Assembly: GCF_003076275.1 (NCBI RefSeq)
Contig: NZ_CP029064.1
Location: forward strand, 4,692,001-4,756,000
Direction of reading: 5' to 3'
Length of the DNA stretch: 64,000 nucleotides
From: Microbulbifer sp. A4B17
GTDB taxonomy: Bacteria > Pseudomonadota > Gammaproteobacteria > Pseudomonadales > Cellvibrionaceae
Within the stretch, counting starts at the first letter, position 1; the number at the start of each line of letters is the position of its first letter. The notes below the pieces were generated by a model. It ran no database searches, was not told the origin of the DNA, and saw nothing but the letters and a program-made list of their open reading frames with translations. Below are positions 33,163-40,994 of the stretch, in pieces. The position numbers and the translations under genes were made by a program.

Positions 33163-35682
33163 ATGAAAATCTATAAAAGTCTCCCAGTGATGGAAAATAC
33201 ACTGGCAGCTCGCACACTTAGTATCGCTTCACTGTTTTGTGCTGCGCTGGCAATCAGCGCCTGTAGTGGTGGCAGTGGAGAGGGCACCGAAAGTCAGCCG
33301 GATACCAGTGACAGCGATGGCACCGCTGCCTATTCCGGACCAGATCCTGAAACCGATGATGTCAATCAATATAAACAGTACATCTGGGATAACCTGGCGG
33401 CGACAAATCGATGTGGCAGCTGTCATATTGAAAATAACCAGAGCCCGCATTTTGTCCGTGGCGATGATATCAATGCTGCCTACGATGCCGGACGGGAGTT
33501 AATTAACTTATCAGTTCCCGATGAATCCCGCTTAGTAACCAAGGTTGGTGGTGGGCACAATTGTTGGCTTTCCAGCGATGATGCCTGTGCGGAAATTATT
33601 ACCAACTATATTGAGGAGTGGGCCCGGGCCAGCGGCAGCCTGAGCAATACAATCACCCTTGTCGCTCCTGTCGAACGCGAAGTGGGTGCCAGCAAAAGCT
33701 TCCCCGAATCCAGCGGCAGTTTTAGCACTACTGTTTACCCGCTTCTGCGCAGCTACTGTGCCAACTGTCACAGCGAAGATGCAACAACGGCACAAACTCC
33801 CTACTTTGCCAGCTCTGATGTCGACCTGGCCTACGAATCTGCGGTCAGCAAAATAAACCTGGATTCCCCGGCCGACTCGCGTTTCTCTGTGCGCCTGGGC
33901 AGTGAATATCACAACTGCTGGGATGACTGTGCAGATAACGAAGCGGAGATGACCGCAGCAATTCAGGCCTTCGCCGACACTATCAGCCTTACCGAAGTAG
34001 ATCCCGATTGGGTTATCAGTAAAGCTCTGCGCCTTACTGACGGAATTGTTGCGAGCAGTGGCGGTCGTATAGAGAGCAATGCAATTGCTCTCTATGAATT
34101 TAAAACCGGCAGCGGTACCACTGCCTACGATACCTCCGGAGTTAACCCCGCAATTGATCTCGCCCTTTCTGGCGATGTGGAATGGATCGATTCCTGGGGA
34201 CTGCAATTAAAGGGAGGTAAAGCACAGGGCGCTACCGCAACCAGCAGCAAGCTGTACGATACCCTCACAGCGACCGGCGAATACTCTATTGAAATCTGGG
34301 CGGCACCGGCCAACGTCTCACAGGATGGGCCCGCGCGTATCGTCACCTATTCCGGTGGCGATGATATTCGCAACTTTACCCTCGGCCAGGATCAATACAG
34401 CTACACCGTACAAAACCGCAACGACAACACCGATGCGGACGGTATGCCGGCCCTGGCAACTGATGATGCCGACCAGGTTGTGCAGGCCAGCCTCCAGCAT
34501 GTGGTGGCCACCTACGATCCGATTAACGGACGCAAACTCTACGTCAACGGTGCAAATACCGGGGAGCTGGACCCAAGTGAATCCGGTTTGCTATCTACCT
34601 GGGACGACACCTTCGCCCTCGCAGTAGGCAGTGAAGTCAGTAACGGCAACAGCTGGGAAGGTTCCATTCGCCTATTGGCAATTCACTCACGCGCCCTATC
34701 GGAAGAGGATATCGCCACCAACTACGAAGTCGGTGTCGGTGAAAAATATCTGCTTTTATTCAAAGTTGAAGAGCACACAGGCATTGCCGAAAGTTATGTC
34801 ATGTTTACCGTGCAGCAATTTGATAATTATGCCTACCTGTTTAGCGAACCCACCTTTGTCAGCCTTGATGACAGTGTCGATCCATCTGGAATCGCCATTG
34901 AGGGAATGCGTATCGGTATTAACGGCCGCGAAGCCGAGGTGGGCCAAGCGTGGTCCAAGTTAGCCACTGCTGTCGACAATAGCTACGTAGCAGGTGAAGG
35001 TCAGCAGCTATCCAGGCTCGGGACCATTATCACTTTGGATAAAGGCCCCCTTGATGATGAATTTTTCCTGACCTTCGAAAGAATCGGCAGCGAAACCTAT
35101 AACCGGGTTGAGGCCACTCCGGCTGAACCGGCAGATGCCGCTGATCTGGAGGCGCAATCGCGCATAGGTCTGCGCCGATTTGAACAGATCCATGCGAGCC
35201 TGTCCCAGGCGACCGGAGTTTCCATGTCCCACCCGGATATTTATGAAACCTGGGAAACCGTGAAGCGCCAGCTTCCGGTTGAAAGTGACATTGAAGGATT
35301 CCTCGCTGCACAACAAATGGGTATCACTCAGCTGGCAGTGAAGTATTGCAGCACCCTGGTGGACTCCAGTGATCGCAGCAGCTACTTCAGCGGATTTGAC
35401 TTCAGCGCTTCCGCAGACACCGCCTTCGACAGTGCCAGCAAGCGCGCGCAGATTATCGACCCGCTGATGGAAGGACTGCTTGGCCACGAGATGAACTGGC
35501 ACGACGGCAGCGTCTCGCAACTTGCCAGCGCTCCAGACCTGGCCTCTGTAGAAACGGAACTGGACGCGCTTATCGACACCATGACCTCCTGCGGCGGAAG
35601 CTGCGACTCAGACCGCACAGAAACTACGGTGAAAGCCGTGTGCGCTGCAGCAATGGGTAGTGCCATGATTCTGATTCACTGA
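33163..35682 (+). CDS. Lipoprotein with two cytochrome-like CxxCH repeats and a LamG domain
   Basis: 839 aa. Lipobox ISAC near residue 34. Two related units follow: CGSCH (84-88) ending GGGHNCW, and CANCH (199-203) ending EYHNCW, each with an intervening D/ESRxxxxxG segment. A LamG/concanavalin-like jelly-roll domain (about 305-530; IEIWAAPANVSQDGPARIVT, LQHVVATYDPINGRKLYVNG) is next, and a long C-terminal region with Cys pairs (CGGSC) has no assignment. LamG plus cytochrome-type CxxCH recalls planctomycete PSCyt proteins. Probably on the outer-membrane face, with carbohydrate or protein binding by LamG. Confidence 0.75.
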   Translation: MKIYKSLPVMENTLAARTLSIASLFCAALAISACSGGSGEGTESQPDTSDSDGTAAYSGPDPETDDVNQYKQYIWDNLAATNRCGSCHIENNQSPHFVRGDDINAAYDAGRELINLSVPDESRLVTKVGGGHNCWLSSDDACAEIITNYIEEWARASGSLSNTITLVAPVEREVGASKSFPESSGSFSTTVYPLLRSYCANCHSEDATTAQTPYFASSDVDLAYESAVSKINLDSPADSRFSVRLGSEYHNCWDDCADNEAEMTAAIQAFADTISLTEVDPDWVISKALRLTDGIVASSGGRIESNAIALYEFKTGSGTTAYDTSGVNPAIDLALSGDVEWIDSWGLQLKGGKAQGATATSSKLYDTLTATGEYSIEIWAAPANVSQDGPARIVTYSGGDDIRNFTLGQDQYSYTVQNRNDNTDADGMPALATDDADQVVQASLQHVVATYDPINGRKLYVNGANTGELDPSESGLLSTWDDTFALAVGSEVSNGNSWEGSIRLLAIHSRALSEEDIATNYEVGVGEKYLLLFKVEEHTGIAESYVMFTVQQFDNYAYLFSEPTFVSLDDSVDPSGIAIEGMRIGINGREAEVGQAWSKLATAVDNSYVAGEGQQLSRLGTIITLDKGPLDDEFFLTFERIGSETYNRVEATPAEPADAADLEAQSRIGLRRFEQIHASLSQATGVSMSHPDIYETWETVKRQLPVESDIEGFLAAQQMGITQLAVKYCSTLVDSSDRSSYFSGFDFSASADTAFDSASKRAQIIDPLMEGLLGHEMNWHDGSVSQLASAPDLASVETELDALIDTMTSCGGSCDSDRTETTVKAVCAAAMGSAMILIH

Positions 35683-35706
35683 TCTAGAAAAAAAAACAGC
35701 AGCTTT

Positions 35707-35739
35707 GCCGGTGGGTAACAACAATAAACACCCACCGGC
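35707..35739 (+). other. Intercistronic hairpin
   Basis: GCCGGTGGGT pairs perfectly with ACCCACCGGC across a 13-nt loop, between the LamG gene and the Tat-exported protein gene. No T-run follows. It could differentially stabilise the upstream message or reduce read-through. Confidence 0.45.
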
Positions 35740-35793
35740 CAAACCACTCAACGATAAATAGCCGGCAAACCGAAAACTATATCCGGGAATATT

Positions 35794-37365
35794 ATGAGCA
35801 AGAAAAAACATTTTGATCTGGACCAGCCGCTACGGCACCCGGACCACCACCGCCCGGTAACACGCCGCGATTTTCTCGCTCAGGGCTTCCGAGCGGGTGT
35901 GGGAACAGTACTGGGCGGCTCTGTCTTCAGCTTGTTTGCAAATCCCCGCAGCGCCCATGCAGCCCTTTCCTCAGACCTGGAAGCACTGCGACAAACCAAT
36001 GGCGGCCCCTGTGATGTCAGTGCATTCGGTGCCGGTAAAATTCCTTTTATTTGTTTCGATCTCGCCGGCGGCGCCAATATCGCAGGTTCCAATGTGCTGG
36101 TAGGCAAAGAGGGCGGTCAAATGGATTTTCTCGGCACTGCCGGCTACAACAAGCAGGGCCTTCCCGGAGATATGATTCCATCTCTGGGCGATGAATTTAT
36201 CAATACTGACCTGGGCCTCGCATTCCACAGCGACAGCGGCATGTTGCGAGGCATCCTGGAAAAAATCAGCACGGGCACAGCATCAGCGACCAACGGTGCA
36301 GTTATTCCTGCTCGTTCGGAAAATGACACCGGCAACAACCCGCACAATCCCATGTACGGTATCAACCAGGCCGGAGCCAATGGTTCCCTGCTGGCCCTGA
36401 TTGGCTCCAGCTCCAGTGATTCCGGTGGCAACTCCATGGCTCCTTCCGCCATGATCAACCCCGAAGTCCGCCCCACCAAAGTAGACCGCTCTTCCGACGT
36501 TACCGGCCTTGTGGACGTAGGAGATCTGGTGGGTCTGCTCAGTCAGGAGGACACTGTCGCGGTGATGGAGTCCATGTACCGCATATCCGAGGCGAAACTC
36601 AGCAACGTCAACACTAAAGTCAGCACCGATGCAGTCATTAAAGATCTGGTGCGTTGCGGCTATATGAAAAGTGCTGACCTGGCTGATCGCTTTGGCAACC
36701 CGGCCGATTTAAATCCCGAATCCGATCCTGATATCGTCGGGCCATCCGGTGTTTTTACCAGCTCAGAATTGAGTGGTGACAGAGAGTTCCAGAAAACCGC
36801 CTCAGTGATGAAGCTGGTCGTCAATGGATATGCCGGTGCAGGCACTATTACCATGGGTGGCTACGACTATCATACCGGCGACCGCGCCACAGGAGAGATC
36901 CGCGATTTGCGCGCTGGACGCTGTATTGGCGCCTGCCTGGAATATGCCGCACGTCGCAGCCAGCCATTGATGATTTATGTCTTTAGTGATGGCTCCGTTT
37001 TCTCCAACGGAATGTTGGACGACTCAGTAGAGGGCCGCGGCAAAGGCGTCTGGACCGGCGACGACCAGCAGACAGCCGCCTCATTTTTCCTGGTATATAA
37101 CCCAGCGGGACGCCCGCAGCTACTAGGCAGCACTGCAGACGAACAGGCGATCCACCAGCAACTCGGTTATATGCGCAGCTCCGGCGATGTAGAAACAACA
37201 TCGACTCCCGCTGCCAACAATGTAAACCTGTTGGTAGAAACCGTTGTACTCAATTATATGGCCCTGCACGGGGAGCAAGGTAACTTCTCAACACTCTTCC
37301 CTGACCACGGGCTCGGCAATAGCACCTTGCAAGACAGCATGACTGCATTTGCTCCTATTGTTTAA
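35794..37365 (+). CDS. Tat-exported protein, DUF1501-like by context
   Basis: 523 aa. A twin-arginine signal is clear: TRRDFLAQG, then a hydrophobic stretch and cleavage after SAHA at about residue 55. The mature part begins like a folded periplasmic hydrolase or binding protein (GGPCDVSAFGAGKIPFICFDL, later GGYDYHTGDRATGEIRDL and YVFSDGSVFSNG). DUF1501 proteins are Tat-exported and pair with planctomycete-type CxxCH genes as here, and the GGYDYHTG and FSDG blocks fit, but I cannot confirm the family. Tat export suggests a cofactor or metal is loaded in the cytoplasm. Confidence 0.65.
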   Translation: MSKKKHFDLDQPLRHPDHHRPVTRRDFLAQGFRAGVGTVLGGSVFSLFANPRSAHAALSSDLEALRQTNGGPCDVSAFGAGKIPFICFDLAGGANIAGSNVLVGKEGGQMDFLGTAGYNKQGLPGDMIPSLGDEFINTDLGLAFHSDSGMLRGILEKISTGTASATNGAVIPARSENDTGNNPHNPMYGINQAGANGSLLALIGSSSSDSGGNSMAPSAMINPEVRPTKVDRSSDVTGLVDVGDLVGLLSQEDTVAVMESMYRISEAKLSNVNTKVSTDAVIKDLVRCGYMKSADLADRFGNPADLNPESDPDIVGPSGVFTSSELSGDREFQKTASVMKLVVNGYAGAGTITMGGYDYHTGDRATGEIRDLRAGRCIGACLEYAARRSQPLMIYVFSDGSVFSNGMLDDSVEGRGKGVWTGDDQQTAASFFLVYNPAGRPQLLGSTADEQAIHQQLGYMRSSGDVETTSTPAANNVNLLVETVVLNYMALHGEQGNFSTLFPDHGLGNSTLQDSMTAFAPIV

Positions 37366-37377
37366 GTTGGATAAGTA

Positions 37378-38376
37378 ATGTTCCGCTTTTTTAAAACGCT
37401 GTTACTGTGTAGTGCCACACTTTGCACGATTCCTTCTGTGGCCGAATGGCATTACGCTGAACGTGCAATTATGGGCACGCAGGTACGCCTGCAATTGTGG
37501 CACGAAAACGGCGATGAAGCCGAACATCTTATTGAAGAAGTCATGGCAGAGTTCCAGCGCCTGGACAATCAGCTCTCCCCGTACAAGGAAAACAGTGAAT
37601 TATCACTGGTGAACCGCACGGCAGGCCGGGGTAAAGTTAATATTTCCGATGAACTCACCAGCCTGATTGATAAATCTCTTTGGTTTAGCCAACTAACTGA
37701 TGGAGCATTCGATATCAGCTATGCCACTCTCGGCAAGCATTATGATTTTCGCCAGCAAAAACAGGCAGACAACCAGCTGACGGACTCTCTATTAGAGGCA
37801 CTGAATTATCGCCATCTAAAACTGAATAAAAAGACCAACACACTGCGCTTCAGTCACAAGGATACAAAAATAGATCTGGGTGGCATCGCTAAAGGCTACG
37901 CAGTTGATAGGGCCATTGAGATTCTCAGGCAGGCAGAGATTTGCTGTGCCAGTGTCAGTGCTGGTGGCGATGCTCGTATGCTCGGAGATAAACAGGGGCA
38001 ACCCTGGTTAGTGGGTATTCGCCACCCCCGTGAAAAAAGTAAAAATGCTGCGGTAATCCCCCTGCGCGATATCGCCATCTCCACCTCTGGAGACTACGAG
38101 CGCTATTTTATTGATGAGCAGCAGGATAGAGTTCACCACATTTTTAACCCTTCCACGGGTAAACCCTCTGAAACTTCGGCAGAGAACACGGATAAGCTGA
38201 TCAGTGTCAGTATTATTGGCCCCCGAGGTTTTGATACCGACCCTCTCTCTACCAGTGTGTTTGTTCTGGGAAAAGAAAAGGGCTTGGCACTTATCAATCG
38301 ATTGCCCCAATTTGAGGCAGTAGTTATCGATAGTAACCGGAAGCTGTTTTTCAGTCGCGGTTTGGAGAATCTTTGA
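37378..38376 (+). CDS. apbE: FAD:protein FMN transferase (ApbE family)
   Basis: 332 aa. Attaches FMN from FAD covalently to Thr or Ser of periplasmic target proteins. A signal peptide precedes ERAIMGTQVRLQLW; then the substrate/Mg region with IDLGGIAKGYAVDRAIEIL, ISTSGDYERYF, HHIFNPSTGKPS and the final SIIGPRGFDTDPLSTSVFVLG. All blocks of the family are present. It lies inside the CxxCH/TPR/Exb gene run, so its target is expected nearby: the DUF3570 protein has the motif DMISGAS. Starts 12 bp after the Tat-protein gene. Confidence 0.95.
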   Translation: MFRFFKTLLLCSATLCTIPSVAEWHYAERAIMGTQVRLQLWHENGDEAEHLIEEVMAEFQRLDNQLSPYKENSELSLVNRTAGRGKVNISDELTSLIDKSLWFSQLTDGAFDISYATLGKHYDFRQQKQADNQLTDSLLEALNYRHLKLNKKTNTLRFSHKDTKIDLGGIAKGYAVDRAIEILRQAEICCASVSAGGDARMLGDKQGQPWLVGIRHPREKSKNAAVIPLRDIAISTSGDYERYFIDEQQDRVHHIFNPSTGKPSETSAENTDKLISVSIIGPRGFDTDPLSTSVFVLGKEKGLALINRLPQFEAVVIDSNRKLFFSRGLENL

Positions 38377-38492
38377 GTATTCCATTTTATCTTCATAGAA
38401 AATTTGCCAACAAGATCACATCAGATCATTGATCCCCTGACATAATTTGCGCCGACCAAAGAATAATGCCAATTCCTATCAAAAGGTCTGCC

Positions 38493-39017
38493 ATGAGACG
38501 CCTCTTTCAGTGCTTTATTTTCTTTATCGGCTTTTTAGCCTCTGCGCTTTTACAGGCTCAGGAAAACGATTTCTCCGCAGAGAAACTGGAAGAGTTAAAG
38601 CGCAATGTACTCAAATTAAACAGGGATTTATTAATTCTTGAAGAGGATCTGCTCTACCCTGCGCAGAGCCAGATCGCTTTTTATGTGTCTATGGATGTAG
38701 GCCATTATTTTACTTTAGATGCCGTAAAGCTCCACATCGACAACAAGTTAAGTGCAAGTCATCTGTATACGGAACATCAGCGGGAAGCGTTGATTCGCGG
38801 TGGCATTCAACCACTTTACAAAAGCAACCTGAAATCCGGTGATTACACTATTTCTGCTTTTGTAACAGGTCTGGGGCCCGAAGGGCGCGAGTACAAGCGG
38901 GCGGCCAAATTGGAATTAAATAAAACCGATGAGCCCGCCGTTATTGAGCTGGTTATCTCTGACAGCTCCGGAAAACAACAGCCGGAGTTTGAGTTGGTGC
39001 AGTGGCCAACGCCCTGA
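38493..39017 (+). CDS. Secreted beta-rich protein of unknown function
   Basis: 174 aa from ATG at 38493, preceded by AAAAGG. Signal peptide (FFIGFLASALLQAQ), a short helical heptad-like segment (LEELKRNVLKLNRDLLILEE) and then a beta-rich region with VSMDVGHYFTLDAVKLHIDN. No family is recognised. It follows apbE by 116 bp and precedes the first TPR gene by 6 bp, and so belongs to the TPR-Exb part of the locus. DUF2271 (an ApbE target family) was considered but the required SGAT-type motif is missing. Confidence 0.65.
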   Translation: MRRLFQCFIFFIGFLASALLQAQENDFSAEKLEELKRNVLKLNRDLLILEEDLLYPAQSQIAFYVSMDVGHYFTLDAVKLHIDNKLSASHLYTEHQREALIRGGIQPLYKSNLKSGDYTISAFVTGLGPEGREYKRAAKLELNKTDEPAVIELVISDSSGKQQPEFELVQWPTP

Positions 39018-39023
39018 TTAGCC

Positions 39024-40994
39024 ATGTACTACCCATCTTTTACCCGCACCCTATCCCTGGCGCTCACCCTTGCTGCGAGCAGCCTCTGCGCTCAGGAAGC
39101 TGAAATTGTGGCCGAGACAGACGGCCCCAGCAATGAGCAGCGAGCCCCCCAAAAATACCAAAGGGCTCAGGATCTGGCCTATGGCGCTACCCTTTACGAG
39201 TATTTTCAAGGGAATTATTTTGATGCTCTGAGCACACTGCTGGTTGCTCAGCAGCAAGACTCAATTCAAATTCACCGGGATAACGCCGCATTGATAGAGG
39301 GCGGAATCAGCCTCGGGTTTGGTCTACATAACCGGGCTGCCGAATTATTTGAACAGCAGACTAATGCCGAGGCAGTGCCAAAATATCGCCGCACTGCCTG
39401 GTTAAAACTGGCCGAATTGAATTACCTGAACGGAGATTTTATCAACGCTGCGGCACACCTGGAAAAGTCAGGGGTTGCCGAGGAGTCCTCTCTACCGCTC
39501 AATCTGGCTCTGCGTAATAAAGACCTCACCACGGCGAAAAAATTACTGGAATCCAGTGATTTATTCCCTGCAGAAAAAGTACTGGGACATATCAACTTAG
39601 GCGCCGCCTTTGCCAGGTCCAGCCAATTGCCCGCAGCAATCCACGAATATCAAGTCGCGGTTGATTTTGCAGAAACGATTGATATTCCATCAACGGAAAT
39701 TCCTATACTTCTCGATAAAGCCCATATTGGTATGGGTTATGCGCTGGCACTTTCAGAACAGCACACAGAAGCCAAGCAAGCCTTTTCCAGGGTTCGCCTC
39801 AACACGCCCTGGGCAACTCGCGCACTCTTGGGAATGGCTTGGTCCTCCATCAACGGCGAGGACTATCAGGCGGGCATAGACGCGCTGCAATTTTTACTGG
39901 ATAAGCACCGCTACAGTCCCGCCGCCCGGGAAGCCATGGTAGCGCTGCCCTATGGCTACGAAAAACTGGAGAATCGCTCCGTTGCCCTAAGTGCATATCG
40001 AAATGCTGAAGCTTATTACCTGAAAACGCTCACTGAATTACAACAGTTACAGCAAGACCTGACGACGGAGCCGCTGGCCTATGATCCTGTTCAGCGCGAG
40101 GCATGGCGCTACGGCTGGTTACAACTGGCCCAGGCCTCTCCCCTATTGCGTGACAACCAGCACTTTCTGCGGCCAATCCTGCAAAGTGACCGCTTCCAAT
40201 TACGGCTTACCGAGTTGCGCGACCTGCAGCAACTGACCCAGGTCCTGCAAAGCTGGCAAGATAAACTGCCCCTATTCACCGACCTTATCGAAGAGCGTCA
40301 CCTGCGCCGTACTACTATTATCGATCACTACAATAGCGCTCAGTTTGACCAGCAGTTGCAGATGGCAAAACAGCAATATGATCATTTGAGGGCAGCACTC
40401 GAGCAAATTGAGCGGGAGCGCGATGCACTCACTTTATTGGCGACCACCGCCACTCCAGATGATCAAAGTGAAACCCTGGAATTACTGGAAATTCTCACCG
40501 GCGCACAAGAGCGTCTTAAAAAAATCCAGGGCAGCGGTAAAGCCAGCCAACAACAAGCGGAAACCCTGGCGAAAGCCCGGGGGATTTTGCTCTGGCAAGC
40601 CAGTGAACAGTATCACGACAAGTTATGGCAGCAGCGGAAATCCCTACAGCAGCTCGAAGATCAGTTACGCAGTGGGCGGGAACAACGCAAGAAAACAGAT
40701 ACCGAGGCACAGCGGGGGCCACAACTGCGCCAGCTAGCCTATCGGGTGGTCACCGCCGGTGACAAAATTCCAGCACAGCAGGCAGCGATTGTTCGAGCCA
40801 GCGAATTGATTGAAGCCGACCTGCGCCGAGAGGTTATCGCTCAGCTGGGTAGGGAGCAGCAGCAAATTCACAATTATATGGCCCACACACGACTGGCTAT
40901 CGCACGTCTGCAAGACGCTGAAATGCAGGCAATCCCCGCAGCCTCTCAGGCTGACAGTGACACGGATAATACCGGGGCCGCAGACCATGAATAA
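39024..40994 (+). CDS. Periplasmic TPR and coiled-coil protein
   Basis: 656 aa with a signal peptide ending SSLCA. Residues about 50-340 hold TPR-like helix pairs (AYGATLYEYFQGNYFDALST, LNGDFINAAAHLEKSG, LGAAFARSSQLPAAIHEYQV). The rest, residues 430-620, is Gln/Glu/Leu-rich helical coiled coil (LQMAKQQYDHLRAALEQIER). Such proteins serve as periplasmic scaffolds. It ends overlapping the next TPR lipoprotein gene by 8 bp. Comparable TPR proteins occur beside Exb/Tol motor genes of gliding-type machines. Confidence 0.75.
   Translation: MYYPSFTRTLSLALTLAASSLCAQEAEIVAETDGPSNEQRAPQKYQRAQDLAYGATLYEYFQGNYFDALSTLLVAQQQDSIQIHRDNAALIEGGISLGFGLHNRAAELFEQQTNAEAVPKYRRTAWLKLAELNYLNGDFINAAAHLEKSGVAEESSLPLNLALRNKDLTTAKKLLESSDLFPAEKVLGHINLGAAFARSSQLPAAIHEYQVAVDFAETIDIPSTEIPILLDKAHIGMGYALALSEQHTEAKQAFSRVRLNTPWATRALLGMAWSSINGEDYQAGIDALQFLLDKHRYSPAAREAMVALPYGYEKLENRSVALSAYRNAEAYYLKTLTELQQLQQDLTTEPLAYDPVQREAWRYGWLQLAQASPLLRDNQHFLRPILQSDRFQLRLTELRDLQQLTQVLQSWQDKLPLFTDLIEERHLRRTTIIDHYNSAQFDQQLQMAKQQYDHLRAALEQIERERDALTLLATTATPDDQSETLELLEILTGAQERLKKIQGSGKASQQQAETLAKARGILLWQASEQYHDKLWQQRKSLQQLEDQLRSGREQRKKTDTEAQRGPQLRQLAYRVVTAGDKIPAQQAAIVRASELIEADLRREVIAQLGREQQQIHNYMAHTRLAIARLQDAEMQAIPAASQADSDTDNTGAADHE

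Noticed and set aside
35683..35793. Intrinsic terminator splitting the rightward run
   Set aside because: The hairpin at 35707-35739 lacks a T-run, so the run is more likely continuous.
38493..39017. DUF2271 flavinylated protein next to apbE
   Set aside because: The SGAT-type attachment motif of DUF2271 is absent and the fold pattern differs.
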